From contig CM070725.1 in the NCBI GenBank assembly GCA_036346275.1, positions 17,598,216 to 17,662,215 of the forward strand: a stretch of 64,000 nt of DNA, given 5' to 3'. Position 1 is the stretch's first letter. Every line of letters starts with the position of its first letter. Under the pieces are notes generated by a model. That model did no database searches and was not told the DNA's origin. It worked only from the letters and a program-made list of their open reading frames with translations. The translations under genes and the position numbers were made by a program. This stretch comes from Otatea glauca (taxonomy: Eukaryota > Streptophyta > Magnoliopsida > Poales > Poaceae). Positions 10,853 to 22,870 of this stretch are shown one piece after another.

Positions 10853-11474
10853 TCACTCCTCAAGGCAACAAACTGAGCTATCCAAAGGCTTGGTGAAGAT
10901 ATCGCTAATCAAGGTCACTCTCACGAATGAGCGCGATATCTCCCTTCTCCACATGGTCTCTAAGGAAGTGATATCTAATATCAATGTGTTGGTCTGGGAA
11001 TGTTGTACTGGGTTTTTAGCAATGCAAATAGCAGAAGTGTTGTCACAGAAAAGTGGCACACTCTCTATCTCTAATCCAAAGTCCTATAAGGTCGATCTCA
11101 TCCAGAGCACTGCTACAAAGAATCGGCTGCGACAACATACTCGGCCTCGGTGGATGGGTGTGCAACTCCGGATCGCTTCCTAGATGACCAAGAAACAAGA
11201 GAAGTGCCAATGAATTGGCAAGTGCCGAAGTGCTCTTCCTATCTATCCTCTGACCCGACAAAGTCGGCATCGGAAAAGGCTCTAAGAGATAGACAAGAAG
11301 ACGAAGAGTACTAAATGCCATAATCAGTGGTAGCACGAAGGTACCTGAAGATGCGCTTGACCGCCTGGCGGTGAGAGCGCGAGGAGAAGCTTGAAATCGA
11401 GCGCACGGACACACAAAGCAAAATGTATGTCGGCCTTGAAGCGGTGAGGTACAAGAGGAGCCGATCATGCTCAA
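10853..11474 (-). pseudogene. Sirevirus RNase H domain, frameshifted
   Basis: The minus strand encodes pieces of the Copia RNase H that degrades RNA in the RNA-DNA hybrid. CDNTSAICIAKNPVQHS, near 11045-10995, includes an active-site Asp in CDNTSA. DIFTKPLDSS, near 10890, is the conserved Copia C-terminal phrase. Upstream parts lie in a different frame (11474-11043). Between the two phrases the usual sequence is damaged, so the domain is broken. Confidence 0.8.
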
Positions 11475-11676
11475 GCTCCTTTTGATCGTGAGCTCACCAT
11501 CCTCATCGGGCTCGAGGACGTAGTGGTGGCCATAGGAGTCATCATCGGCTTCCCATCGGACATATCGAGCGCCTCAGAGGTCACGGGTATATTTGCCTTG
11601 ATGCAAGAAAGTACCCTCCCGAGTCTGCTTGATTTGGAAGCCAAGAAAGTAGCTCAACTCGCCCATCATACTCATC

Positions 11677-12060
11677 TCAAACTCTTTGCTCATCACCTCG
11701 AAAACCGAGACACAAGCGAATGAGACGAGCCACCAAAATGATATCGTCCACATAAACGGACAAGAAGAAAATGAGACTCATGGTGTCGATGAACAGAGTT
11801 TTGTCTACTATGCCCATTTTAAAGTCATGGCTAAGAAGATAAGACTTGAGCCTCTCATACCATGCTCTGGGGGCTTGCTTGAGTCCATATAGAGCTTTGG
11901 AAAGCTTGTATACATGACTCGGAAACTTGGGGTTCTCGAATCCTGGAGGTTGCTTGACATAAACCTCTTCCTCAATATAGCCATTGAGGAATGCACTCTT
12001 GACATCCATTTGATAGAGCTTGAAGCCCCGAGATGCAGAAAATGCAAGCAGGATCCTAAT
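11677..12060 (-). pseudogene. Sirevirus reverse transcriptase, degraded
   Basis: A 110-residue minus-strand frame (12009-11677) carries hallmark Copia reverse transcriptase sequence: DVKSAFLNGYIEEEVYVKQP near its start, KALYGLKQAPRAWYERL in the middle, and VYVDDIIL at about 11758-11735 with the catalytic Asp pair. The N-terminal fingers (12457-12071) are in another frame. Beyond YVDD the frame is lost near 11677. It would copy element RNA into DNA if intact. Confidence 0.85.
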
Positions 12061-12670
12061 AGCCTCTAGCCTAGCTACAGGGCAAAGGTCTCCTCAAAGT
12101 CAAGACCCTCAACTCGAGAAAAGCCCCTGCAACTAGCCTAGCTTTGTTGCGAATGACAACCCCATCCTCACTGCTTGTTTTTGAACACCCACTTGGTCCC
12201 AATGACATTATGACCGGATGGGGGCTCGACAAGCTGCCATACCTTGTTCCTCTCAAAGTTCTCAAGTTCCTCATGCATAGCATTAATCCACGACTTATCG
12301 GATAATGCATGAGAAACATCCTTCTACTCAAAGGAGGTAACGAAGGCGAGTGAAGATGAAGGAGGACAGACCGTTCTTGAGTGTGACACGCTCGAACAAA
12401 TCGCCAATCATCCGATCGGAGGATGACGTCTCTCGAATATGACGGGAGGTCCAGCATGAGTAGCCTCTACCTCTTGAATAGAAGAGGTAGGAGCAGAGCC
12501 ACTCATTTGAAGGAGAGTCGGAAGGCAAGGGTGGTCTCCCGAGGTGCGTAAATGGAAACAAGAGGCACCTCGGTGTAGAGGACTGGATTCGGTGGAACAC
12601 CATCATCTCCATCATCCTCATCTTCTACAAAGATGGTCTCGGAGGGATAAGAAGAGCTCAAACATCGTGT

Positions 12671-13560
12671 CTAGCTCTGGCTAGCCTCATCAAAGGTCAC
12701 ATCACATGTCTCTATGATCCTATGCGCATCAACGCCTGCACTATAACTACGAGAAGAAGTCGAGTAACCTAGAAAGATACCATCGGAAGAACGAGACTCA
12801 AACTTATCTAGGTTACGGACTTCAAGATAAAACACTTGCAACCAAAACGCGAAAATGAGACACACCGGGCTTTCGCCCATACCTCAACTCATAAGAAGTG
12901 CGATGCAAATGTGCTCTCAAAAACACGCGATTAGAAACATGGCAAGCAAGAGCTATAGCCTCACCCAAAACTTCCTAGGAGTATTGTACTCATCTAGCAT
13001 CGTCTCGGCCATCTCAAACAGTGGTCCTGTTCTTCCTTTCCACTACGCCATTCTCTCACGAGGGGCGTAGGGAGAAGAGAAGCGATGCTCTAAATCGACT
13101 CTACACAAAAACTCTCAAAGTAGGAATTCTTGAACTCCGTGCCATTATCACTGCAGATAGCTCGTAATGCACACGGGAGCTCAATGGACAACCTCTTGAC
13201 CAAACCCTGAAGTGAGAAAAAGTCTCATCCTTCGAGGCCATGAAGAATACCCAAGAGTATCTAGAAAAATCATCAACGATGACAAGAACATACCACTTCC
13301 CTCCTGCCGATTGCACTCTATTTGGACCAACAAAGTGTCCATATGTAAAAGCTGTCCGGTGCATCACTCATCACTACGGTGATCGGAGGATGAGAAGCGA
13401 GAACCATCTTGCCATGTCGGCAAGGAGATCAAACTAAGTCTTTGACCATCTTGAGTTTGGGCAAACCCGAATGAGATCGTGGTCGCTAACTCGGGTCAAA
13501 TGATCAAAACCAATGTGACCAAGTCTCCTATGCCGGAAGGAGAGATCACGGACTCGAAGC
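12671..13560 (-). pseudogene. Sirevirus integrase (pre-integrase zinc finger, core, C-terminal part)
   Basis: Minus-strand pieces appear in order. The pre-integrase segment contains FRHRRLGHIGFDHL (near 13540). The core contains GPNRVQSAGGKWYVLVIVDD, with DDFSRYSWVFF at about 13290-13240. The downstream part contains NLDKFESRSSDGIFLGY (near 12800). Integrase joins the cDNA ends to target DNA and makes the 5-bp duplications. Several frameshifts and stops separate the pieces. The core phrase is almost diagnostic of Sireviruses. Confidence 0.85.
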
Positions 13561-13599
13561 AATCAAACATCGAAGAGAGTCTCGGAAGAAGCGGAAAAA

Positions 13600-13950
13600 T
13601 CAGCACGAAAGACTCTCCCAAATCTAGAAATCCATAAACTAACCCTCCCGATGAATCAAGGATTCTACATGCATTACTCTTGAAGCTTACCTCGAAAGAG
13701 TCATCGATAAGCTGAGAAATAGAGAGCAGATTGTATTGCAGCTTACTTACTAAGGCAACATCTTTAAGAATGAAATTTTTGTTAATGCAGATGGTACCTT
13801 TAGCAATGACTCTACCTAAGATGCATCCCCAAAAGTGATTAACTCATCACCGGGGGCTCGGACTAGGGAAGAGAACCAACGAGAATCACCGGTCATATGA
13901 CGAGAACAACCGGAGTCAACAATCCAAACATCGCCCTTCCCTATCCGACG
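13600..13950 (-). pseudogene. Sirevirus aspartic protease, remnant
   Basis: The minus strand reads VWIVDSGCSRHMTGDSRWF with the catalytic DSG triplet at 13909-13917. The CSRHMTG context is the Copia-type retroviral protease that cleaves the polyprotein. The frame then reads on through NKNFILKDVALVSKLQYN-like sequence towards 13700, but stops occur in the neighbourhood. Confidence 0.75.
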
Positions 13951-14144
13951 AACCTGATCAAGACACAAGAGAGAAAGATGACTCAGTACTGGGATAGAGT
14001 GAAGACTTAGGAATCCAATACTGAACCATACGACACCTCAGTACCACCACGTAAGAAGGTGGACTCGAGTGTCTCTCCGACGCTCAACTCTCACACGATC
14101 GGGAGCAACTCGGTAGATAATCTAGAGTCGAATCGGCCGCACGT

Positions 14145-15032
14145 TCAGAGTGCAAAAACCGTACCATCCCAGTAAGCCTGCCTAGTTCTCCTAACAGTAA
14201 ACACCTCACGCCGCTGATATCTACCTCGATGGAAAAAACGAGGAATATCAAGAGGACGGCGGAAAGACTGACCACGAGCAGCTACAGGATTAAAACCCGA
14301 CTGAACAGCATGAAAATCAAGTCCTGTACGCTGCCCAAAAACAGGCGACTCTCTAACCTGTCTAAAAGTAGTGCGTGCTTTAGAAGCACTCAGAGTCTGG
14401 GGATGACCCTGAAAACCTCTAAAAGCAGCAACATGCTCACGCCTGATGATCTTGACGCGCCTGAAGCAGAAATCTTCTAGGTGACTATCCTTCTTACAGA
14501 AGGTGCATGTGTACTTCGCCTTGCTAGAGACAGAAGCAATAGGAGTAACACCCTTCTGGTTAGAAGTCCTATGGACAACCCCAACAGACCTAAACATGGT
14601 GGTACTCACTCTGGGAGCTACCACAATCTCACCACTCTTGGAGCCACGCACAATGGTAGGAGGATGAGTCCTAGCATGCTCCAAGTAGTCAAATCCTAGA
14701 CCCTGATTAAATCGGCTAATCTTGGATTGGTCTAGAATTAGATTGAGCTTCTTCTTGCCCCCAACAAACTTCTCAAGAGTGCTCATGAGATACTCACACT
14801 CCCGGAAGAACGAGGCACATGAAGAACAGGGGGAAGGAGAAGAAGAAGAAGAAGAACCAGAAAGAGAAGATCTCTCAGCACGTGCTTTTTGTTCCCTTAG
14901 CACGGCTGCCTCAATCTTGAGGGCCTCACAAGAAACGCAAGGGGCATTTCTAATCCTAAGAGTTTGGTCTTCTAACTTCTTTCTAAGCTCAATATGGATT
15001 TTATCCATATCATCCTTAACCCCAACACACAA
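14145..15032 (-). pseudogene. Sirevirus gag C-terminal part with CCHC zinc knuckle
   Basis: This is a 295-codon minus-strand frame. Residues 10-60 are charged and helical (coiled-coil-like), and residues 56-70 are Ser-rich. A zinc knuckle lies at about residues 176-189 (CTFCKKDSHLEDFC; CX2CX4HX4C), followed by a basic tail. This is the nucleic-acid-binding end of gag. The frame is separated from the capsid-like part by stops and shifts at 15033-16000. Confidence 0.8.
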
Positions 15033-16007
15033 AGAGCAACCAATTTTGACTTAACTAGTAAGTCCTTAGCAAGTTGATCACACTTGACATTCAAAGCATT
15101 ATTGTCAAGTTTTAGTTGCCTACAACTCTCACATGAGCCGGATCCTTAGAAGCATGCAATTCAAGTTCATCATTCCTAGCAGAAAGCTTTCTAAGGTGTG
15201 AGCTCATGGCATCAATTTCAGATGCGATTTAGGGCAATTGTCACAAGAAGCATTTGAGTGAGCGGGAGAAAAGCTAGCATCGCAGGAATATCAAAGGTAT
15301 GTAACTAGCATTCTTCAACTTGATTCTCAAGATCAACAAGCACACTATCATGCAACTTCCTTAGGTTCTCCACTCCACAAGCAAAGCATCACACAGAGTA
15401 CTGACTATCGAGTCTCGGGAGGAACATGATTTAAGTAAAGCTAACTCCCGAGACAGGCTATCTACCTCCTTCTCTAACTCCAAACACCTCGACCTAGCCT
15501 TAGCATGAAACTTGCCTAATTTACGAAGGCATCATTTAACTCGTCGTAGGTGGGTACTGATCCGTGTCATTCAGACATTCGAGTCGCCACTTCAATGGCG
15601 CTGCCATGAAGCACATTGGAGAAGTCGTCGCCGCTCTTCACCTTCTCTTGCGGATCGTCCTCGCTTGCATCGCTCCAGTTCTCGATGTCGGAGAGCTCGA
15701 TGTCGCCCAACAGTAGCGAGGACCCGTGAAAGAGCTTCTTGTTCTTGGCGGTTGTGGTACTTCTTCTTCACGGCCACGAGTAGGGCCTTCTTGTTGCGGT
15801 TCTTGTCGGTTGTAATCGTTCTTGCCCGAACCGCCTTGTTCGCTCTTGCCCTTCTCCACTTGGGGCGGTTGCTCGAATGTGATTGGGGCCACCACACTCG
15901 AAGCGGTGATCACGCCACCTCTTTTTCTCTCTTACCCTCTTGTAGGCATGAGAAAACTTGCGAGCAAGAAGAGCAAGCTCATTTTCCGAAATTTTTCCGC
16001 TTGGTCA

Positions 16008-16712
16008 TCACTTAGCTCGCAAAGGGTGGAGAGAGAAATCACAAGAAGAATCGAAGAGGAAGATCCAATGGGATCGGTGACCAAGGCCATCGATCGAGAT
16101 TTCGTCTTCGCGAGACGACGCCGATCTCATGAGTCTTGAGGCGGAATACAACCCGTCAAGAGTCAAGGTCGATGTGTCGGTGGTGTCCTTGATGGTGGTC
16201 ACTTTCATTTCCCAAACACGAAGATCGAGTGCGGTCAAAAAATGTCGAGCATTATCCGAGTCAGGGTATATGCAACCGACTGCTCGGAGGTCGCTCAAAA
16301 TCTTCGTAAACCGACCAAAGCACTCGTCAAGACTCTCACCAGCATGCTGTTCAAACTTGTTGAACTCACGCTTGAATTGGTCCTGTCGAACCGTCTTGAT
16401 TTGGGTAGTGCCCTCATGGTAAGCATCGAGGGTTACCCAAATCTCATGAGCAGAACGAAGGTGAGAAATCCTGTCATACTCACTTCGGCTAAGACCCTGT
16501 ATGAGGATGTTCCTTGCCTTAGCGTTCGCCTCAACGTCAGCCATATTGCCGGCCGTGACGTTTTCATCGGCAGGAACCTCATATGGGAGTTTCACCTTCT
16601 GCCATATCAGGAAGCCCTGGGCAGTGATGTATGACTCCATGCGTGATTTCCAGAATGGAAAATCGACTCCAGAGAAAATGGGTGGCTTGGTGGAATACTT
16701 GTCCATCGCCAT
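16008..16712 (-). pseudogene. Sirevirus gag N-terminal (capsid-like) part
   Basis: A 234-codon frame starts MAMDKYSTKPPIFSGVDFPF just inside the primer-binding site. It contains FWKSRMESYITAQGF and YHEGTTQIKTVRQDQFKREF, typical of the UBN2-type gag domain of plant Copia elements. The normal gag frame is lost near the C-terminus (about 16130), where the reading changes to unrelated residues before the stop. The start is taken as the first Met after the 5' LTR and primer-binding site. Confidence 0.85.
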
Positions 16713-16752
16713 GGCTTTTGAGACCGGTCAAGATCTATGAAAGAGCAAAACC

Positions 16753-16765
16753 GGCTCTGATACCA
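16753..16765 (-). other. Primer-binding site (initiator Met tRNA)
   Basis: The minus strand reads TGGTATCAGAGCC, two bases inside the 5' LTR. This is the usual complement to the 3' end of initiator methionine tRNA in Copia elements and fixes the orientation of the element. Confidence 0.95.
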
Positions 16766-16767
16766 AT

Positions 16768-18795
16768 TGAAAGACCGAGATGGCGACCAGAGGGGGGGTG
16801 AATGGTCTCAAAATAAATTTTCCCACCTCTTGGACAAATGCTAGTCAAAAGACTCAATACTGCTTGTAAAGAACAGAGACTAGAAAAACACAAGCAGTGT
16901 TATGAAAACAAAGACGACTCAAAAGCCAATCTGTGATCTTGGCTTGCTTGTGAGATTCTAATGATCAAGATAGACTTTGAATGCCTTCTCATACGTCACA
17001 GCAAGCAAGATAGCACAAGAGTAAACACCAAAACTCGATCAATTAAGAATTCATCATGAAGGAACAAAAGATCGGTTTCTTTGCGAACTTGAACTGTGGT
17101 TGCTTAGAGAATTTGGATATGCTCGAGTGAACATTCATCCAATCAATCCTCATTCTTTGCAACAAGAACCGAAGCAAATCAAAACTAAAGAACTACAAGT
17201 CACACGCTTTACACATTTCAAGAACACACAGATTTACAACTTGCAACAAGAATGAAGGATTGCCTAAATGATTGAAAGCATCGAATCAAGAGAAGAGTTC
17301 ATCAACCATGAATTTCAACAAAGATTCAATAGCATGTAGAAGGAGATGAGGCAAATCCAAAATACGTAAAGTAAATTGCAAGTAAGTAAATGCGAATTTA
17401 GATAGCGAATTTAAGTGCGTAATGTAAATGCGTAAAGGAAATGAAACTAGAACATAAATGAAGAACATTTCATTTCGGAAGGAGGTTTACAAAGCCTCAC
17501 AACAAAGTGGGCAAAACTCAAATGAGCAAAGAAAACCTCGTAACCTTCAAAGAGGGAGGTCGCCTATTTATAGTGACAGGATCAATTCCCACCCTTGGAT
17601 GTCTTGCTTCAATCCTAAGCCAACTTCCAAGAGCCAGGATTTGATCCTTACACTGTCACTCTCAACAACTCTCAACTACACTCATGTACTTTCTTAGTAC
17701 ACCTAACAGCAAGCTACACTTTATCCACTACTTTATCTTCCAGAACTGCAACCCTACAGCTCTTCTTGATCCAAGTAGTGATAAGCTAGCTTCTCCACTA
17801 ATCTCTTGTCTCTTGGAACTACACCGACTTCATCTCCGGCCAACTTGAACCTCCGGCTATCCCATGCCTAGTTCCAGCCTCCCTTCGCCTCACCATGACC
17901 ACCAAATGAAGTCCTACATCCACAAAGACAAGAAATCACTTCTTGGTTCCACCATGAACCCATCACAACAATTCGATCACGAGTTGGGGTTAGAAAAGAA
18001 AAACCAAAAACGGACCAAAGCATTTCAACCAAATGCAGACAAGCTGTTTTCAATACAGCAGGATCTTCTCAATTTGTTATGATTTTATATGTTGTTCTAC
18101 TGAAAATCTTGTCAACATGAAAAAGTTGTGTTTCGAAATTATCTACAACTTTCATGTAGAACACATAATTTTTCGAGCACGAGAAGACCCTAAAAAATGC
18201 ATATTACTACACGCTGGAAAATTGGTCCGTAGTGCACGTGAGAATCTCTGTTAACCTTCCCGATTTTATATGATTTTTTATGTTGCTCAAATGAAAAACT
18301 TGTCAACATTAAAAAGATGCGTCTGGAAATTCTCTACAACTTTTATGTAGACCAAATAATTTTTTGAGCACGGAAAAACTTTCAAAATGCATATTACTAC
18401 ACGCGAGTAAAATTGGTCCGTAGTACGCATGAGAACCATCGCGATTTGGTCCGTAGTACACATGACAACCATCGCGATTTGGTCCGTTATACACATGAAA
18501 ACCATCGCGATTTGGTCCGTTATACACATGAAAACCATCGCGATTTGGTCCGTTATACACATGAAGATCACAAAAATTTGGTCCGGCCTACACATGAAGA
18601 CCATAAAATATTTGGTCCGGCCTACACATGAAGATCACAAAAATTTGGTCCGGCCTACACATGAAGATCACAAAAATTTGGTCCGGCCAACACATGAAGA
18701 TCACATTTAAATACAAACTCAAATCTAAGCTATCCTAGATCATATAAAGTCAAATACTCATCACAAGCAAGGATGGACCTCCACATGGTCCTTCA
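16768..18795 (-). repeat. Sirevirus 5' LTR (right copy in window)
   Basis: It starts TGAAAGACCGAGATGGCG and ends CACATGGTCCTTCA in plus coordinates, 2028 bp. It is collinear with 6907-8962, with small deletions (for example around 17550-17570 and 17830-17850). The nine-copy minisatellite is at 18413-18706. Confidence 0.95.
18413..18706. repeat. Minisatellite of the 5' LTR (same array as 8580-8873)
   Basis: Nine units of about 33 bp starting TTGGTCCG follow the same sub-type order as in the other LTR, with a few substitutions. Confidence 0.9.
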
Positions 18796-18800
18796 ATAAG
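18796..18800. other. Target-site duplication ATAAG, right copy
   Basis: This matches 6902-6906 and marks the resumption of Helitron sequence. Confidence 0.9.
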
Positions 18801-19033
18801 TATTGAGAGAAGAGTAGAATCTGAGTTATGCCAGACAGCTCAATGCATACAAAGGGGTAGTAGGCTGAGAACCAATACTGTCCAAGCTCAATTATGTAAG
18901 AAGTACATAGACGCATATCATGATAATGGCATAATGTTCAAGAAATCTTTTCATGCATTCAAAGCAACATATTGCAAACTACTCAATAACAGCCTTACAA
19001 TCGACATGTCCCCACAAGCTAATGATCTAGAGA
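18801..19033 (+). pseudogene. Unidentified plus-strand exon inside the Helitron
   Basis: A stop-free plus-strand stretch of about 77 codons starts at the Sirevirus target site. It reads RVESELCQTAQCIQRGSRLR and later NGIMFKKSFHAFKATYCKLL. It closes at a good donor, AGA|GTGAGT at 19034. Upstream in the rejoined Helitron sequence the same frame meets a stop just before ATAAG, so an acceptor at ...ATAAG| or a decayed upstream part is implied. Composition and the donor suggest a real exon captured by the Helitron in antisense to it. I do not recognise the family. A possible further exon is 20251-20332 (ends DFNSW before gtaaat). Confidence 0.4.
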
Positions 19034-22000
19034 GTGAGTGCTAGCTTCTTTCTTTATTATTAATTCACATTCATTGTCATCTTATAATGGCTCTTGATCA
19101 ACACACACAATTGTAACTGCCACATTAATTCATTTATTTTACACTTTTCTCATGCTAAACAAATAGTTTGTAACTTAAGATTTGAATCATAAAACCCATG
19201 TGAACTGCCTTGTATATAGCAAGTATCAAACAACAAATTTAGCTTTGAGGGTTAGCCCAAGAAACCAATGTGAACTTCCACCTGTGAAGAGCTTAATGAC
19301 AGCTATTTACATTTTCCTATAAGCTAAGGATCAAAATATTTTAATGACTTAATTATTTATTTTTTAATAAATAGATGAGTAAGAATAATCTAGCAGTGAA
19401 GCACCCCTACAAGATATTGACATGTTCTTTGATATCTAAGCTTGATACTCACATCCATCTCTTTGTTATATTGGCATCTTTTGCCTTTTGCCAATGTAAT
19501 ACAGAGGAATAACACATGCAACAGTTCATAAACGTTTCCACAATCTATGGAAGCAAGTAGTGTTTAATAAGCATAATTAGTCAAACTGTAAACTTAAAAA
19601 TACAATGCAATGTTTAAAGTCATGGGGGGCATATATTACTTTTGGATACAGAACAAAAAAATGGAATATTGAGAAGGATAGAAACAGTACTAACCATAGT
19701 AGTGTTTCACACAACATAAGAAGCATGTGCTTTTCCAAAGACAAGACAACAATTGTTTGCATAAATTATGGATAATAATGATAGAAAGAGAAGGGACAAT
19801 ATCCCAAGCAAAAAGTGTGATTTATCTTCTTAAATTCAGCATAAAGAAAGCACCATGCTAATCAAACATCTTGTAGATGTAATATCTAGACAAAAATGTC
19901 CACCTGAACCTCCTTGTATCCAGCAAATATGAAGCAACAGTTATTAGCTTTGGGATTTAGACTAAGAACCCATGTGAATTGCCTCCTAAAATTCCTTGAA
20001 AACTGTTACAATTTAATGGACCTGGCATACTGGAAACTGCAAAAAGTTTGGTGCCAACTATTCACATGTTCTCACAAGGTAAAGGATCAATGTGACTTGT
20101 TCTTAAATTTTCACTTTTTTTAAAAAGACAAGACTAATCTCGTGGTGGAGCTCCCTATAAATACAACTGATTGTTCATAGAGTTCTTGCACCCCAAAATT
20201 ACAAGTACTTACCTAATCAGTAATTACTCTCGAGGAGATAATGAAAATAAGGCGATGTCTTCAGTAGAGGAGGAGGAACAGTCCAATTCTGCAGATAGAA
20301 CAATAAGGAGACAAACAACAGACTTCAATTCATGGGTAAATGTTAATGCTTCATCCTAACAGAAGTTATTCTTTTTTCCCTTCCTTTTGCATGTAGTAAG
20401 AGATTTTCCAGTGCTAATGATCAAGAAACACATAGTAATCACTGTACCTACGAATCATATAATCTAGATTCTCAATTTTTTCTCTGTAACTGTACTTTAG
20501 TGACCGGAAACTACAGATCAGGTGGATTGCAGAAATAAATTCAGTATCGAGCCAATTATACCAAATGGATCAGAGAACACCAGGACGACAGCATAAGAAA
20601 GAAAGGGAGAAATATGTGAGCAAATTCATGCTATTCCGAATACATGTCCAAAGATCGAGAGTTCTAGTTCAAATAAGCACGATGATACATTAACTGAACA
20701 AATTAATATATAAAGGACAATACATAAGGAAAACTAAGGAATCTGGAAAGGATTATGAGATTTGGCTAGAGAGCATTCATATTTGGAATAGTACATAAAC
20801 AACCAAACTGATGCCTGCTACAGCATTAATTATACATAATAAAATGGAAACTAATTAGCCACTCACGCTTGTAAATAAAAGGTATCCTTGTACCAAAAAC
20901 AAAAAAGTATCAAACCTTTGAGTGGCAAACATTGAATTCAGAAACTAATTGATAATCAAACACAAACACCTGGTGCATTGTCTTAGGGTAGCAGCATTCA
21001 ATACAAAGTATAAATCATTTCTTCCATACTGTCAGTTCCTATCAATTCGGAGTGTTTCAGTAGTTCCCTTTCCTTACCAAGGGCTATTTGTGTAAAGGAT
21101 AGAAACATGTTCTTTCTTGGCATAGTAAGCTTTTCCATATGAATGAAGGCATCTAATCATGCTAGAACAATGTTTCCGTGTTCTCTTGTACATGTTGGGT
21201 AATGGGCTTTTTATCAGGAATTGAGGTCTGAAACCAAATGCTTGGTGCTGGTGAAAATTACTTGGAGTCCTGTGATTAAGTGTGATATGATACATGAACA
21301 GAATTTTCATTATATTGAAAATTTAAGATGTTGAGGTGCATGTCAAATCATAAGGAATGTTCTTTATATGTGAGTGGTGATTTCTTTGGCAGAGAATCTG
21401 TTAAAAGTTTGAGAAGGTTAATACTCACTATAGTAGTTTCATAAGAAGTGTCTTTGCTATGTTGATACATAACTCACGAAAGTAAGCTTATATACTATAT
21501 ACCTGTATGGTGTACTGGTGTAGCAGTAGAACTGATACATAACTCGTGGAAGGAAGCTTATACTGTATTGTCTATATGGTCTAGTGTTAGAATACTATAA
21601 GTCAGGAGTCACGATACCGATTATGAGAACACTACATTGATTTTACTTAAATGAAATATTGATCATACACACAGAACAAGAAAACACTAAATCTAAAAAA
21701 ATAGTAAATGCCATTCGATCATCCATACCCCTATTAAATTCTGGCTTCCCATGAATAGGGACTTGTATAGTTTTATCTCAGGACAGAGGGAGTGTATGTA
21801 TGAAAATAATTTCCCAAATAACATATATTTTTATATTTATTTTCCTGTTGATTTGGATATAACAACTTGTGAATTCCCAAATAGCTGGAGATTGTCTATT
21901 TTATATATACAGTGTTCTGTTTGCAATCAAATATGGTAGCCAAGATATTAGCAGTTGTTACTTTAGACTTACTGTAAAAGGTAGCCGGGTTACCTTTGTC

Positions 22001-22060
22001 GGTAATATAATGAAACCTACTACATGAGGAGTGCTAGGTAGCTCTGTAGCTGATAACTTA
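19034..22060. other. Non-coding Helitron interior with a diverged internal duplication
   Basis: The 3 kb between the unidentified exon and the MITE is AT-rich. Segment 19195-19345 and segment 19900-20100 are diverged direct copies: each has tgtgaact/acctcc-ttgtat-cagcaa/agtat, then ...tttagctttg, ...aa(c)ccatgtgaa and ...aaggatcaa. No Rep endonuclease motif or other domain is seen. Short open frames here are not convincing. Confidence 0.4.
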
Positions 22061-22248
22061 GGGCCTTTTTGGTAGAGCTCCAGATCCCAGCTTTACCTGA
22101 GATCTGAAACTTGTAGGCTAAAATAAAGTGAATTAAGTTATATTTTTGGTCTAAAATGTAAACAAGATGATCCATCTAAACACTCTTAATGTACTAACAG
22201 CTCCAGCTCCACGGATCTGGTGGAGCTGGAGCTCTACCAAACACACTC
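22061..22248. mobile_element. Tourist-like MITE, copy 2
   Basis: It begins GGGCCTTTTTGGTAGAGCTC and ends GAGCTCTACCAAACACACTC, and is flanked by TTA at 22058-22060 and 22249-22251. The interior is about 85-90% like copy 1 by eye (gatctgaaacttgtaggcta is shared). This copy is shorter by about 40 bp near its right end. It sits in the Helitron interior. Confidence 0.85.
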
Positions 22249-22870
22249 TTAGTATGTGGTGCTCAGTTAAGTAGGATAGTTGGCTGATTTCATTTGAGGC
22301 ATGCATTTGCAATCTATCCATGATTCATTTTTCTATATTTACTAATGTTGGTATGCACAAAATTGTGGATAATGAACCCATCAAATTAGTATTACGTCAA
22401 TGCGGGCTTAAATAACAATACCTTGAGAAATGAGATAGTGAATCTTGGACTAAGATAATTCATCATTTCATCTGCTATGTATGAGGGAGCACTGCTGTTT
22501 GATACTAATTGATCAAACAATGGCTACTGGAGCTCCACAGTAGACGCTAAGCCAAGAAGACAGAAGATGCGAACTTGTTCAAAGGTTAAATTTTTAGTGG
22601 ATTCCTCATTTCATCTGCTATGCGAAGTTTATTTTTGTCAACTTCGAAATCAAATTTATTAGTACGCATTGGAAAATGGTGGCAAACTAACATCCCAAAA
22701 TCAGTCAAATATCGAGATGACCACAAGGCACATTCTTAAAGACCTTAGACTGAAAAAATTGCACCTATATCTGAATTGAATAACCTGTCTATGCCAGAAA
22801 ATGGATTCGATGAGTGTGATACGCATTTTGTTCAAATGCTGACAAGCAACAACACGTAAGAACATAAGAA
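22249..22870. other. Helitron interior, nothing recognised
   Basis: AT-rich sequence with no gene, RNA or paired repeat visible. Confidence 0.4.

Larger units (their letters stand above)
6907..18795 (-). mobile_element. Sirevirus (Ty1-Copia) retrotransposon, complete but with decayed genes
   Basis: This is an 11.9-kb element in minus orientation. Its 5' LTR is 16768-18795 and its 3' LTR is 6907-8962, with perfect ATAAG duplications. Minus-strand gene order is gag (16712 down to 14145), protease (near 13910), integrase (13560-12671), reverse transcriptase (12060-11677) and RNase H (11474-10853), which is the Copia order. A long non-coding region with several polypurine tracts follows. Integrase phrases such as VLVIVDDFSRYSWVFF, a polypurine box next to ATTGCC, and the large LTR place it in the Sirevirus lineage. 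Many stops and frameshifts break the polyprotein. The LTRs are very similar but differ by small indels (2056 versus 2028 bp), so insertion is not very recent. It interrupts the Helitron and is therefore younger than it. Confidence 0.95.

Noticed and set aside
14722..15054. Plus-strand frame with an acidic EEEEEEPEREDL stretch
   Set aside because: It is the antisense shadow of the Ser-rich linker of Sirevirus gag on the minus strand.
16753..16765. Possible tRNA-derived sequence
   Set aside because: It is the 13-base primer-binding site complementary to initiator Met tRNA; no cloverleaf can be formed around it.
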